DNA of 64,000 nucleotides from Shewanella glacialimarina (GTDB lineage Bacteria; Pseudomonadota; Gammaproteobacteria; Enterobacterales; Shewanellaceae), in contig NZ_CP041216.1 in NCBI RefSeq assembly GCF_020511155.1, forward strand, positions 2,232,001-2,296,000, in the 5' to 3' direction. Under the pieces are notes generated by a model, which was not told the DNA's origin, did not search any database, and saw only the letters and a program-made list of their open reading frames with translations. Both the position numbers and the translations under genes were made by a program. Positions 18,404 to 28,074 of the stretch are shown one piece after another. Numbering within the stretch: position 1 is the stretch's first letter; each line of letters starts with the position of its first letter.

Positions 18404-20158
18404 TTAAAACATTTCAGCCGGCATCTGCATAATAGACACATCACCATGATTAACCTGAGACAAATGGTAATCCACTTTAACCAGTAATTTATCCATATAA
18501 AAGTCAGCTAAATAGCGCTTTTGTTGGCTAAAGTCTTTATCAATGTGATGAGTAGACTTATCCGCCATAACTAACCAGAAATATCCATATAATGCATAAC
18601 CAAATGCATCCAAATAATCGACCGCACTAGCATTAATCAATGCAGGATGAGCTACTTTATTATCGTTAATGTAGGCCGCTGTAACTAATAAAGCATTCAA
18701 TCGTTCACTGACTGCAGCAATATGCTTTTCGGATACATGGGTAAGGGTTTGCAGAGTTTGAATTGATTCTTCAATAAATAATGTCAAAGCAACTAAATTA
18801 TCTCCGGTCACTTTACGGCCTAAGAAATCAATGGCTTGAATACCATTTGTACCTTCGTAAATTTGAGCAATTCGAGTATCACGTACAAATTGTTCTATTC
18901 CCGTTTCACGAATATAACCATGACCACCAAAAACTTGCTGCGCCATAATAGTCGCATCAAGGCCTCTATCGGTTAAAAATGCTTTCGCAACAGGTGTTAA
19001 TAATCCGACATACTGGCTGGCTTTGGCTTTTACATCGCCTTCGCCATATTTAGCCAAATCAAGTTGCTTGCCAGTCAATACCGATAAGGCGCGCCCAGCT
19101 TCTGTCATTGCACGAATCGTGAGTAACATACGACGCACGTCACCGTGCACAATAAGGGGATCTGACACGCCAGTTGGCTTAGTGCCTGCGGCTACGCCTT
19201 GCAAACGCTCTTTAGCATATTCACTGGCCATTTGATAAGCTGCTTGTGCGTTTCCTAGCCCTTGTATGCCAATCGCTAAGCGTTCATAGTTCATCATGGT
19301 AAACATACACACTAGGCCACGATCTGGCTCGCCTATCAAATAACCAATGGCATTATCATAATTCATCACACAAGTCGCTGAGGCTTTCAGCCCCATCTTA
19401 TGTTCAATTGAACCAACAGTTACGCCATTAGCCTCGCCTAAGCTTCCATCTTGACTAACTTTGATTTTAGGCACTAAAAATAATGAAATGCCTTTAGAAT
19501 CTGGCAGCTTTGCTAACACTAGGTGAATAACGTTCTCAGTTAAATCCTGATCGCCGCCCGTGATAAAGATTTTATTACCTGTGATGGCATAACTGCCATC
19601 CTCTTGTGGTACAGCCTTAGTACGAATACCCCGTAAATCAGACCCTGCATGCGGCTCTGTCATATCCATGGCACCAGCCCATTGACCAGAGTATAAATTA
19701 GGTAAGTAGGTTTGTTTTAACTCATCACTAGCATGGGCATTGATACACAGTGCTGCGCCAGCCGTTAGAGAGCTATAGAGAACAAATGAATTACAAGCAC
19801 TGTAGCCCATTTCGTCGACCAGAATACCTAGCATTTTAGGCATACCCATGCCGCCAAATTCGGCATCACCACAAAGACCTACCCAGCCGCCTGCAGAAAA
19901 TTGATTGTATACTTCTTTAAATCCATCGGGAGTAATAATTTTATCACCATGATGGACGACGCCTTGTTCGTCACCACTTCGATTTATAGGGTGAAGTAAG
20001 TCACGACTGATCTTGTTGGCTTCATCAAGAATAGCAACTGCAGTGTCCATATCAACCATGTCAGCTAATTCTGGTAATTGTTGCCAGGTATTTGTGGCAT
20101 CAAATACGTCTTCTAACAAAAATTTCATGTCCTTTAGGGGCGCTTGGTATGGGTTCAT
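18404..20158 (-). CDS. Acyl-CoA dehydrogenase, long C-terminal-domain type
   Basis: A flavoprotein that introduces the alpha-beta double bond in acyl-CoA, passing electrons to ETF. The 584 residues exceed the usual 380. A short N-terminal segment and a C-terminal domain of about 110 residues follow the class seen in Pseudomonas and Shewanella, distinct from the 814-residue FadE. Visible are the FAD-contact segment MDMTEPHAGSDL, KIFITGG, and the C-terminal core with GGHGYIRETGIEQ and the catalytic-base glutamate E435 in YEGTNG. It is monocistronic. A dienoyl-CoA-reductase-like gene lies 1.6 kb away on the same strand and fits fatty-acid breakdown. Chain-length preference cannot be told. Confidence 0.88.
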   Translation of the reverse strand: MNPYQAPLKDMKFLLEDVFDATNTWQQLPELADMVDMDTAVAILDEANKISRDLLHPINRSGDEQGVVHHGDKIITPDGFKEVYNQFSAGGWVGLCGDAEFGGMGMPKMLGILVDEMGYSACNSFVLYSSLTAGAALCINAHASDELKQTYLPNLYSGQWAGAMDMTEPHAGSDLRGIRTKAVPQEDGSYAITGNKIFITGGDQDLTENVIHLVLAKLPDSKGISLFLVPKIKVSQDGSLGEANGVTVGSIEHKMGLKASATCVMNYDNAIGYLIGEPDRGLVCMFTMMNYERLAIGIQGLGNAQAAYQMASEYAKERLQGVAAGTKPTGVSDPLIVHGDVRRMLLTIRAMTEAGRALSVLTGKQLDLAKYGEGDVKAKASQYVGLLTPVAKAFLTDRGLDATIMAQQVFGGHGYIRETGIEQFVRDTRIAQIYEGTNGIQAIDFLGRKVTGDNLVALTLFIEESIQTLQTLTHVSEKHIAAVSERLNALLVTAAYINDNKVAHPALINASAVDYLDAFGYALYGYFWLVMADKSTHHIDKDFSQQKRYLADFYMDKLLVKVDYHLSQVNHGDVSIMQMPAEMF

Positions 20159-20347
20159 ATCAGTCTCTCAAACGAATAATTAAAACAGGTGTTTAAATTT
20201 ATATAATTTACCCGCTGAATACAAGTGCAAACTGGCTGATTTGCGATATTGCGTTAAAATTATACTACTGAATATATTTACGAATGCTTAACCGTTTTAG
20301 GCCATTTTTAAGTTAGAATACCTGCAATTGTTAACGATGTAGATGTA

Positions 20348-21187
20348 ATGATGCCCCTGCAAAAATTTTATGACTCTCTTGAACAAGTGACTATAATTGG
20401 TAATGCTGATGGCGATTGGCTGCCATCAGCTAGTGGTGTGTCGATCACCTTTAATGCTACGCAACATAAAGACACTATTACTATTTGTAACGGTCCTTAT
20501 GCCGGTGTAGACGAAGCATTTACAGTAGAAAGAAGTCATAACGATGCTATTTTTGTGCAAATATTAACCACAGTTGCTGACAGCCTAGTAAAAAGAATTG
20601 ATTGTTGGCCGTCGTCTGGGCTTGTTACTGCAGTAATTTCTGCGATGATCTCTAAAACTGTTTACTTAACTCGCATGTCATTATTGCCTTCATTGGCAAG
20701 AAGCGTAACCATGGGGGAAACAGAAACTTTACCCTGTATGGTTCATAATTGGCTTGGTGAGAGGCGTATTGCATTAGGGATAGCACTCACTCATCCTCAT
20801 CTGCATTGGCCCGAACTTTATGTGAAACCCAAATTTAACTCATCAATTGCTACCCAAAAGGGATTTAATCCAATTTCAGCATTATTGGGTGAGCATAATG
20901 ATATGCAGACCCCGGCTTTAAAATGCCAAGTAACGCTACCTGATGACTATGTTGAGCAGCTGCAAATACTGAAACAAATAGCGAGTTTAGACGCACACTT
21001 CTGGCTTGAAGCAGCTAACATAAATAACCTACTTAAATGTGAAAAACTATTTTATAATCAAACACCTGAAAATGGATTGTCCAATTGGTTTTTGATGGAT
21101 TTTAATGCATCTCAGCATCTAGATGATATTCGCCATCATCTAGCATATTGCCAACAAATTTTGGCATTTAAAGCATTAAGGGTATAA
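20348..21187 (+). CDS. Conserved hypothetical protein
   Basis: A 279-residue protein I do not recognise. It has no signal peptide or membrane segments and a balanced composition typical of a folded cytoplasmic protein. Distinct regions are a GNADGDWLPS stretch near residues 18-27, NGPYAGVDE near 50, and a C-terminal MDFNASQHLDDIRHH. Two ATG codons are in tandem at 20348. It is single, divergent from the acyl-CoA dehydrogenase, and ends at a strong terminator. Codon use is like the neighbours, so it does not look recently acquired. I assign no function. Confidence 0.6.
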   Translation: MMPLQKFYDSLEQVTIIGNADGDWLPSASGVSITFNATQHKDTITICNGPYAGVDEAFTVERSHNDAIFVQILTTVADSLVKRIDCWPSSGLVTAVISAMISKTVYLTRMSLLPSLARSVTMGETETLPCMVHNWLGERRIALGIALTHPHLHWPELYVKPKFNSSIATQKGFNPISALLGEHNDMQTPALKCQVTLPDDYVEQLQILKQIASLDAHFWLEAANINNLLKCEKLFYNQTPENGLSNWFLMDFNASQHLDDIRHHLAYCQQILAFKALRV

Positions 21188-21217
21188 AAAAAGCCTCAAT
21201 CAATTGAGGCTTTTTTT
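21186..21217. terminator. Bidirectional rho-independent terminator
   Basis: AAGCCTCAAT and ATTGAGGCTT pair across a 2-base loop, flanked by A- and T-runs of five to seven. It serves the conserved hypothetical gene on + and the DUF2058 gene on -. The left arm begins at the stop codon of the + gene. Confidence 0.88.
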
Positions 21218-21233
21218 ATGTTGCAGTAATTAT

Positions 21234-21785
21234 TTACCACATCAGATCATCAGGAATAGCATAATTAGCATATGGGTCATCTGCATCAGCAACTTGTGCG
21301 ACTGCATCTTGTGCGCTTGAATCCCATAAGTACCCGCACCATTGAGGCACTAATAAATTAACTCTCATCGCCAATTTATGGGGGACTAAATAGCTTTTAT
21401 CTTCATAACGAATAATACCCAATGAGCCATTTAATAATTGACCTTGAATTTTGTCATTAATATAGACAGAAAAAATCTTTTTTTCTAAGGTGTAGTTAAA
21501 TTTAATCTCTGCATCTTTTGGAATAGAGATGGCAAATTTTATGAACTCAGAGATTAGACCTTTCACTTGGCCTTTTTCTGTTGCTTCATTAAAGCGTTGT
21601 TCATTCAACTGCTTATCTTTTTTAGCTTGAAGCTGTTTTTGCTCTGCTATTTGTTGCTTTAATACCGCGCTACCGTCATCAACGTTGGCTTTCTTATCGC
21701 GACGCTTCTGTGTTTTCGCATTTTTAACGCTTTGTTTGCTAGTTAAACCCGCTTTGAGTAATTGATCTTGTAATGCATTTGCCAT
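21234..21785 (-). CDS. DUF2058 family protein (YaiL-like)
   Basis: A 183-residue protein of the DUF2058/YaiL family, which in E. coli is nucleoprotein- or polysome-associated but poorly characterised. It opens with the conserved ANALQDQLLKAGL, then a lysine-rich region with KTQKRRDKK (about 24-33) and a charged coiled segment to about 75. A beta-rich domain with FNYTLEKKI and LVPHKLAMRV closes it. AAGGG 7 bases before ATG supports the start. It lies 14 bp downstream of the SDR gene on the same strand, so probably co-transcribed with it. Confidence 0.82.
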   Translation of the reverse strand: MANALQDQLLKAGLTSKQSVKNAKTQKRRDKKANVDDGSAVLKQQIAEQKQLQAKKDKQLNEQRFNEATEKGQVKGLISEFIKFAISIPKDAEIKFNYTLEKKIFSVYINDKIQGQLLNGSLGIIRYEDKSYLVPHKLAMRVNLLVPQWCGYLWDSSAQDAVAQVADADDPYANYAIPDDLMW

Positions 21786-21799
21786 GGTAGAACCCTTAA

Positions 21800-22612
21800 T
21801 TATAATCCGTGTTTTGCTGCCAAACTGCCTAATTCGGTCATTGCGATACTCGCGCCCCCAAGTGACCAGCCACCGTCCACTGGCAACACGACGCCTGTGA
21901 TATAAGAAGCCATATCGGAAGCTAAAAATAATGCGGCATTGGCAATATCTTGTTTCTGGCCATTACGTTGTAATGGCACACTAGAAGCGACTTTTTGTTG
22001 TAATGCTTCACTGGGAGCCAGTCTATTAAAACCTTCCGTACCCTCAATTGGTCCAGGCACGATTGAATTTATCCTGACTCCCTCTATCCCCCACTCTAAA
22101 GCTAAAGTTCGCGTTAACATATCGACCCCTGCTTTAGCAGCGCAAACGTGAACCTGCAAAGGCATGGCGATATAGGCTTGAGGTGCTGAAATTTGGATAA
22201 TAGAAGCTTTGGGGCGTTTCAGTAAAAGATAAGCTTGTTTAAGCACTTGAAAACTGCCAATAAGATCAATATCAATAACTGACTTGAAGCCATTATTAGA
22301 CAGTTTAGCTGCACTGGCAGGAAAATTACCTGCCGCGCCACTCACTAATACATCGATATGACCATAGGTTTGTGCAATAGTTGCAAACCCTATCGCTAAA
22401 GCGTTTTCATCTCGTACATCAAAACAGACGCCGATGTGTGTGCCACTTGGGTTTGCTTGCTTTAATAATTCAACAGCTGAGTTCACTTTGTCTGCTTTTC
22501 GACTGGCGACGGCTACATTGGCGCCAGCTTGGGCGAAACAGATGGCAACGTGTAAATTGATCCCAGAAGTGCCACCGACAACAACAACATTTTGACTTGT
22601 ATAATCAAACAT
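21800..22612 (-). CDS. SDR oxidoreductase, peroxisomal-type 2,4-dienoyl-CoA reductase homologue
   Basis: A 270-residue short-chain dehydrogenase. Several blocks match the peroxisomal 2,4-dienoyl-CoA reductase group (DECR2): AAGNFPASA, IDIDLIGSF, LQVHVCAAKAGVD, PGPIEGTEG and VLPVDGGW. The usual catalytic tyrosine of YxxxK is replaced by V156 before K160, with H155 beside it, as in the DECR2 group where the tyrosine is also missing. The dinucleotide loop reads GGTSGIN rather than GGxSGIG. It likely reduces dienoyl-CoA with NADPH during unsaturated fatty-acid oxidation, which is inference. AAGGAT 5 bases before ATG sets the start. A DUF2058 gene follows closely. Confidence 0.8.
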   Translation of the reverse strand: MFDYTSQNVVVVGGTSGINLHVAICFAQAGANVAVASRKADKVNSAVELLKQANPSGTHIGVCFDVRDENALAIGFATIAQTYGHIDVLVSGAAGNFPASAAKLSNNGFKSVIDIDLIGSFQVLKQAYLLLKRPKASIIQISAPQAYIAMPLQVHVCAAKAGVDMLTRTLALEWGIEGVRINSIVPGPIEGTEGFNRLAPSEALQQKVASSVPLQRNGQKQDIANAALFLASDMASYITGVVLPVDGGWSLGGASIAMTELGSLAAKHGL

Positions 22613-22662
22613 ATTTTATCCTTAATGCGTTCAGCAAGTGAGCTACAAAATTAGCGATACTA

Positions 22663-23361
22663 TTAGACTTGTAAAGATTGATGTATTGCCGTCAGCGCTG
22701 CGAGAGGATCTGCAGCCTGGGTAATAGGGCGACCTATTACTAAGTAATCAGAACCTGCGATAATAGCTTGTGGTGGCGTCATAATCCGATGTTGGTCGCC
22801 TGCATCACTTCCTACAGGGCGTATGCCAGGGGTAATTAAATTAAAATCTTGACCAAAAGTCGATTTCAATAATTTTGCTTCCTGGGCCGAGCACACTACA
22901 CCGTCTAAACCAGCTTGATGTGTTAGCTTAGCTAAACGTAACACATGTTCAAATGCTGGTACGTTAATACCAAGCAAGACTAAGTCTTCATCAGACATTG
23001 AAGTTAGTACAGTAACCGCAATTAATAATGGTGCATCTTTACCATATTTGTCTATGGATTGTTTTGCCGCTTGCATCATGGCTAAGCCGCCACTGGCGTG
23101 CACATTGGTCATCCAAACGCCCAGATCAGCTGCGGCACTAACAGCTTTAGCCACAGTATTGGGAATATCATGAAATTTAAGGTCTAAAAACAAATCAAAT
23201 TTACGCTGATGAATATCGTTGACAAGTGCTGGCCCAAACAAAGTGAACATTTCTTTGCCGATTTTTAACCGGCATAAAGCAGGATCAAGTTTATCAATAA
23301 GCGTTAAGGCTTCAGCTTTGTTGTTATAATCTAAAGCCACAACAATAGGTTTATCAGTCAT
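22663..23361 (-). CDS. pyrF: Orotidine 5'-phosphate decarboxylase
   Basis: Converts OMP to UMP, the last step of de novo pyrimidine synthesis. This is the bacterial 230-residue type. The catalytic array D60-x-K62-xx-D65 lies in [11 protein letters not shown], and the phosphate-binding end includes TPGIRP and [14 protein letters not shown] lies 8 bases before ATG at 23361, giving 232 residues; the upstream extension to 23385 has no family similarity. It lies immediately downstream of lapB, the same order as lapA-lapB-pyrF in E. coli. Confidence 0.95.
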   Translation of the reverse strand: MTDKPIVVALDYNNKAEALTLIDKLDPALCRLKIGKEMFTLFGPALVNDIHQRKFDLFLDLKFHDIPNTVAKAVSAAADLGVWMTNVHASGGLAMMQAAKQSIDKYGKDAPLLIAVTVLTSMSDEDLVLLGINVPAFEHVLRLAKLTHQAGLDGVVCSAQEAKLLKSTFGQDFNLITPGIRPVGSDAGDQHRIMTPPQAIIAGSDYLVIGRPITQAADPLAALTAIHQSLQV

Positions 23362-23430
23362 ACTTTCTCCAACGTTTACAATCAATTTTTTGAATTTTTA
23401 TTTGCGCTAAAACCCAATGAGAACAAAAAT

Positions 23431-24591
23431 CTATTCACCATCAAGCCCTTTTATTCGCTTAATGCTGCCCCAATGCTTACAAGAAGGACAATGCCAATAC
23501 AAGGCATGCGCAGGAAAACCACACTCACGGCAGCGGTAGCCAGGTCGAAATTTAATTTGTTGTTCTACTAATTTTTCAAGCATAGATAAACTTTGTTTAG
23601 CTTTACCATCTTCAGCTTGCTTAATATGTAGCTTCATTAAGTGCTGAAAACCTTTCATGGTGGGATGTCGATATAAATTATCTAACATCATAGCTTCAGC
23701 TGAATCACTATTATTTTTTGCAATCTGATGCTCTGCCAATGCAATAGCAACACTCGCACCCGCGCCTTGTTTTAATGCCAGACTCAAAAGTTGCTCATAA
23801 CCTTCGCTGTCCGATGACTGGCGGTAAACTTGTTTGGCAATGTTAATACTGTCGGGGAACAGTGCTATATCAGCATCAATTAATTGAAGTAACGAATCCT
23901 TACATTCTTTTATCTGATCACTATCGAGATAAATATTCGCTAATCCAAGCCATGCACGCCCACAACTGACGTCCTGCTTGATGGCTAATTGAAGTTTTTT
24001 AATTTTGACGAGCATGTCTGTAGCTTGATCAGCAAGCTGACAGTAGAAATGTGCGGTGGTAACTTTAAACACTTGTTGACGCTTTTTAGGCAGTTTTTTT
24101 GTCACATCAATGGCATTTTGCCATTCCTTAGTGACCTGATAGATTGAAATAAGCTGAGATTCGGCCTCTTCACTGTGATCATCTTGATTGACAAGATTAA
24201 GAAAGATTTCTTCTGCCCTATCGTAAAATCCGGCAGCCATATAATCTTTACCTAACTCCATCATAGCGATATCACGTTGTTCAGCGGTCAAGTTTGGTCT
24301 AGCGATAAGATTTTGATGAATACGAATAGAGCGGTCAACCTCACCCCGTTTTCGAAATAATGAACCTAATGAAAGATGAGTATCTATTGTTTCATCATCA
24401 ACATCTAGCATACTAATAAATAGATCAACGGCTTTATCTGACTCATTAGAAAGTAAAAAATTCAAGCCAGTAAAATAATCACGGCTTAATTTTTTACTTT
24501 TTTGACTATCGCGCTGCAGAATACTTCTGCGCCCCATGTACCAGCCGTAACCGGCTGCGATAGGCAATAATAAGAACAAAATTTCAAGCAT
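23431..24591 (-). CDS. lapB: Lipopolysaccharide assembly protein B
   Basis: An inner-membrane tetratricopeptide protein (YciM) that, in E. coli, presents LpxC to FtsH and so limits LPS synthesis. There is one N-terminal membrane segment (about 1-20, ending GWYMGRR), then TPR repeats from about 35 to 330. A rubredoxin-like zinc/iron knuckle closes the protein with C354, C357, C368 and C371. The length, 386, is close to E. coli's 389. The start codon is 2 bp from the stop of lapA, so lapA and lapB are translated together. Confidence 0.94.
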   Translation of the reverse strand: MLEILFLLLPIAAGYGWYMGRRSILQRDSQKSKKLSRDYFTGLNFLLSNESDKAVDLFISMLDVDDETIDTHLSLGSLFRKRGEVDRSIRIHQNLIARPNLTAEQRDIAMMELGKDYMAAGFYDRAEEIFLNLVNQDDHSEEAESQLISIYQVTKEWQNAIDVTKKLPKKRQQVFKVTTAHFYCQLADQATDMLVKIKKLQLAIKQDVSCGRAWLGLANIYLDSDQIKECKDSLLQLIDADIALFPDSINIAKQVYRQSSDSEGYEQLLSLALKQGAGASVAIALAEHQIAKNNSDSAEAMMLDNLYRHPTMKGFQHLMKLHIKQAEDGKAKQSLSMLEKLVEQQIKFRPGYRCRECGFPAHALYWHCPSCKHWGSIKRIKGLDGE

Positions 24592-24593
24592 AG

Positions 24594-24914
24594 TTAGCTA
24601 ACGGTATCCGCATTAAGTTGCTCTGTTGTCCGTTTAGTCGGTATAGCCGTAATGTGACCAAGTCTGCTTAGACTTTTATTGGCTTTACGCAGTGCCAACT
24701 TCATTTTCATGATATAAAAACTGGCTAATATCCAACTCAACATAAAACCCGATAAAAAAACCACAGCCAAAACAACCGGCAAACGATATTGCCCTTCTGC
24801 GATAAAATAACTCAATGTCACTATCTGCTCATTTTTAGCACCAAACAATAATGCCAAAATAAACAACAACCCAACAATAATGATTGCAAAAAAAGACTTC
24901 ACGGGATTCTCCAT
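24594..24914 (-). CDS. lapA: Lipopolysaccharide assembly protein A
   Basis: A 106-residue inner-membrane partner of LapB (YciS, DUF1049). Two membrane segments (about 8-25 and 43-65) and a basic cytoplasmic tail (MKLALRKANKSL) match the family. It precedes lapB with 2 bp between them. A strong terminator upstream separates it from ihfB, so lapA-lapB-pyrF probably has its own promoter in 24915-24984. Confidence 0.9.
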   Translation of the reverse strand: MENPVKSFFAIIIVGLLFILALLFGAKNEQIVTLSYFIAEGQYRLPVVLAVVFLSGFMLSWILASFYIMKMKLALRKANKSLSRLGHITAIPTKRTTEQLNADTVS

Positions 24915-24984
24915 CAGAACAAAGCAATGTAATGATTATCTAAGATATTTAAGGCGCTGACCAGCTTTGACTTTCAATAGGTAC

Positions 24985-25011
24985 AAAAAAGCCTCCAATT
25001 GGAGGCTTTTT
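24985..25011 (-). terminator. Rho-independent terminator of ihfB
   Basis: AAAAGCCTCC, an AATT loop and GGAGGCTTTTTT, 13 bp downstream of the ihfB stop on the minus strand. It separates the rpsA-ihfB unit from lapA. Confidence 0.88.
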
Positions 25012-25024
25012 ATTCAAGCGTTAA

Positions 25025-25312
25025 TCATTGATTAACCGCATCGACACGTTCGCGCAGTTCTTTGCCTGGCTTAAAGTGCGGTACATATTTGCCATCCAAT
25101 TCAACTGAGGTACCAGTTTTAGGATTACGGCCAACACGTGGTGCACGATAATGAAGCGAGAAACTACCAAATCCACGGATTTCTATACGATCCCCGCTTT
25201 CTAATGTTGTCGCCATTTGGTCCAACATTTCTTTTATGGCAGCTTCAACCTCTTTCGCCGACAGTTGCGACTGCCTAGTGGCGAGTTTTTCGATAAGTTC
25301 AGATTTTGTCAT
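25025..25312 (-). CDS. ihfB: Integration host factor subunit beta
   Basis: A 95-residue DNA-bending protein that pairs with IHF alpha in recombination, transcription and replication. The HU/IHF fold is complete: a helical N-terminal half ([13 protein letters not shown]) and the DNA arm with [20 protein letters not shown], including the intercalating-proline region. The C-terminal [12 protein letters not shown] is typical. It follows rpsA by 79 bp, the widespread rpsA-ihfB order, with a hairpin between them. Confidence 0.96.
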   Translation of the reverse strand: MTKSELIEKLATRQSQLSAKEVEAAIKEMLDQMATTLESGDRIEIRGFGSFSLHYRAPRVGRNPKTGTSVELDGKYVPHFKPGKELRERVDAVNQ

Positions 25313-25352
25313 CTTAGTTATTTCCTATTTCCAAGCCAAACACAGTCGCCTA

Positions 25353-25373
25353 ATGGGGAGGCTCTCTCCCCAT
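25353..25373. other. Hairpin between rpsA and ihfB
   Basis: ATGGGGAG and CTCCCCAT form an 8-bp perfect stem with a 5-base loop; flanking CGCC and GGCG could extend it. No T-run follows on the minus strand, so it may be an mRNA processing or partial-termination element controlling ihfB relative to rpsA. This is inference. Confidence 0.5.
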
Positions 25374-25391
25374 ACAACAGGCGATTTTCGA

Positions 25392-27059
25392 TTACTTACG
25401 AGCAGCTTTAAACGCTTCAGCCATTGCATTGCTGATAACCGCGTCATCTTGCTTGTTCAAAGTAGCGATAGCTTCTTTCTGTTCAGCTTCATCTTTCGCT
25501 TTGATAGATAAGCTGATAGAACGATTCTTACGATCTACGCCCATGAACTTAGCTTCGATAGCATCACCTACTGAGTATACAGTAGATGCATCTTCAATGC
25601 GCTCAGCAGAAATGTCAGCAACACGGATATAACCTTCAACAGTATCAGCTAGTTCAACTGTAACACCTTTAGCATCAACAGCAGCAACGGTACCGTGTAC
25701 TACGGTGCCTTTCTTCTTGTCAGCTAAATATGCATTGAATGGATCATCTTCAGTTTGCTTAACACCTAGGCTGATACGTTCACGTTCTGGGTCTACTGAA
25801 AGAACCACTGCATGGATTTCGTCGCCTTTCTTGTACTCAGACACTGCATCTTCGCCAGTACCGTTCCAAGAAATATCAGATAAGTGAACAAGACCATCGA
25901 TTCCACCGTCAAGACCGATAAAGATACCGAAGTCAGTGATTGACTTGATCTTACCAGATACTTTGTCGCCTTTGTTAAACTTAGTTGCGAAGTCATCCCA
26001 TGGGTTAACTTTACACTGTTTAAGGCCAAGAGAAATACGACGACGTTCTTCATCGATGTCTAATACTAACACTTCAACTTCATCACCTAAGTTAACAACT
26101 TTAGATGGGTGAATGTTTTTGTTAGTCCAATCCATTTCAGAAACGTGAACTAAACCTTCAACGCCTTCTTCGATTTCCACGAAACAGCCGTAGTCAGTTA
26201 AGTTAGTTACGCGACCAGTAAGACGTGTGCTTTCTGGGTAACGCTTGCTGATTTCTAACCATGGATCTTCGCCAAGTTGCTTAAGACCTAGTGACACACG
26301 AGTGCGTTCACGATCGTACTTAAGTACTTTAACGTTGATTTCGTCACCAACATTAACGATTTCAGATGGGTGCTTAACACGTTTCCACGCCATATCAGTG
26401 ATATGTAATAGACCGTCAACACCACCTAAATCTACGAATGCACCGTAGTCAGTAAGGTTCTTAACGATACCTTTAACTGCTTGGCCTTCTTGTAGATTTT
26501 CAAGAAGTGCATCACGCTCAGCACTGCTTTCTGATTCGATAACAGCACGACGAGAAACAACAACGTTGTTGCGCTTCTGATCAAGCTTGATAACTTTGAA
26601 TTCTAATTCTTTGTACTCTAAGTGAGCGGTGTCGCGAACTGGGCGCACGTCAACTAGAGAACCTGGTAAGAAGGCACGGATACCGTTTAATTCAACAGTG
26701 AAACCACCTTTAACTTTACCATTGATGATACCGATTACAGTTTCAGCATCTTCGTACGCTTTTTCTAGAACGATCCAAGCTTCATGACGCTTAGCTTTTT
26801 CGCGAGACAGTTGAGTCTCACCGAAGCCATCTTCAACAGAGTCAAGCGCAACATCAACTTCATCGCCAACTTGAATTTCTAAAACGCCTTGTGCGTTTTT
26901 GAATTCGTCAGCATTGATTGGGCTTTCAGACTTAAGGCCTGCGTCAACAAGTACCATACCGTTTTCGATGGCAACAACGGTACCACGAACGATAGAACCT
27001 GGACGAAACTCCAGAGTTAGAAGGGATTGTTCAAATAGATCAGCAAAAGATTCAGTCAT
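25392..27059 (-). CDS. rpsA: 30S ribosomal protein S1
   Basis: The large ribosomal protein that binds mRNA single strands and helps start translation. The 555 residues match the E. coli length (557) with six S1/OB domains: two N-terminal ribosome-binding ones and four RNA-binding ones with the repeated [20 protein letters not shown] strands. The start [15 protein letters not shown] is family-like. No purine-rich ribosome binding site precedes ATG, which fits the known autoregulation of S1 translation in gammaproteobacteria. It lies downstream of cmk and upstream of ihfB, the conserved order. Confidence 0.98.
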   Translation of the reverse strand: MTESFADLFEQSLLTLEFRPGSIVRGTVVAIENGMVLVDAGLKSESPINADEFKNAQGVLEIQVGDEVDVALDSVEDGFGETQLSREKAKRHEAWIVLEKAYEDAETVIGIINGKVKGGFTVELNGIRAFLPGSLVDVRPVRDTAHLEYKELEFKVIKLDQKRNNVVVSRRAVIESESSAERDALLENLQEGQAVKGIVKNLTDYGAFVDLGGVDGLLHITDMAWKRVKHPSEIVNVGDEINVKVLKYDRERTRVSLGLKQLGEDPWLEISKRYPESTRLTGRVTNLTDYGCFVEIEEGVEGLVHVSEMDWTNKNIHPSKVVNLGDEVEVLVLDIDEERRRISLGLKQCKVNPWDDFATKFNKGDKVSGKIKSITDFGIFIGLDGGIDGLVHLSDISWNGTGEDAVSEYKKGDEIHAVVLSVDPERERISLGVKQTEDDPFNAYLADKKKGTVVHGTVAAVDAKGVTVELADTVEGYIRVADISAERIEDASTVYSVGDAIEAKFMGVDRKNRSISLSIKAKDEAEQKEAIATLNKQDDAVISNAMAEAFKAARK

Positions 27060-27196
27060 GTTTTTGGGTTACTTTATGTAATAAACCACCATCCATCCTA
27101 GATGTGGAGTCTAGTAATATAATCCACGTCATCCATAACGCGAATACCTACAGCTAGTTTAGCTTAAATAACTAATAAAGTTACTATTTATCTTAA

Positions 27197-27883
27197 CTAG
27201 TCTGTAATTTTTTTATTTACGTGCTCTAACACTAGAGCCAGTACACCTTCAATTGAAATGCCACTAGTGTCTATCACTAAGGCATCTTCTGCTGGCACTA
27301 ACGGAGAAGCTGAACGATTGATATCACGTTCATCCCGCTCGATAATTTCAGCTAAAAGGCGGTCGATTTTAACATCGAAGCCTTTGTCCTGCAACTGATT
27401 AAAGCGTCTTTCAGCACGCTCTTGGGCAGAAGCCGTTAGGAATATCTTGGCTGGGGCTTGGGGGAACACGACGGTTCCCATATCTCTGCCGTCAGCAACT
27501 AAACCTGGCGTGGCAGAAAAAGCACGTTGGCGACGTAATAATGCTTCGCGTACACGCGGTAATGCTGCGACCTTAGAAGCCGCATCTGAACATTCTTGAC
27601 TGCGGATGGTTGTCGTCACATCCTCGCCTTCAAGTACCACTTTAATAGCATTACTGTCTGCGTGAGTCAGAAACTGCACATCTAAATGAGCAGCCATTAA
27701 CGTTAATGCTTCTTCGTTACTTAATTCTATATGATGGTGAATAGCCGCAAGTGCTAGTACGCGATATATTGCGCCGCTATCTAATAGATGCCAACCTAAA
27801 TGTTTGGATAATAATTGGCAAATAGTCCCTTTTCCTGCACCGCTTGGACCGTCCACAGTCACTATTGGAGCCCGTTCAGTCAT
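27197..27883 (-). CDS. cmk: Cytidylate kinase
   Basis: Phosphorylates CMP and dCMP to the diphosphates with ATP. The P-loop GPSGAGKGT is at residues 12-20. The long CMP-binding insert of the bacterial type is present, as are [13 protein letters not shown] and [12 protein letters not shown]. The length, 228, equals the E. coli enzyme (227). GGAGG 5 bases before ATG gives a strong start. It follows aroA and precedes rpsA on the same strand. Confidence 0.97.
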   Translation of the reverse strand: MTERAPIVTVDGPSGAGKGTICQLLSKHLGWHLLDSGAIYRVLALAAIHHHIELSNEEALTLMAAHLDVQFLTHADSNAIKVVLEGEDVTTTIRSQECSDAASKVAALPRVREALLRRQRAFSATPGLVADGRDMGTVVFPQAPAKIFLTASAQERAERRFNQLQDKGFDVKIDRLLAEIIERDERDINRSASPLVPAEDALVIDTSGISIEGVLALVLEHVNKKITD

Positions 27884-28008
27884 AAATTCCTCCGAAAAAC
27901 ATCATCCCTGAATATAAAAAAGGGTTTAGCCAAAAATAAGCGGCAGCATTGTATAACAATTTTCAATAAAAAGCCGTTGCTAAGATAAAATTAACTCAGA
28001 AGTGTGTA

Positions 28009-28034
28009 TTAATAGAGCTTTTCTGCTCTATTAA
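28009..28034. other. Hairpin between aroA and cmk
   Basis: TTAATAGAGC and GCTCTATTAA form a 10-bp perfect stem with a 6-base T-rich loop. No T-run follows on either strand. It may be a read-through or processing element in the aroA-cmk interval. Confidence 0.45.
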
Positions 28035-28074
28035 CACCATACCCAAGAATTGAATTTTAGGGGTTTAATCTATT

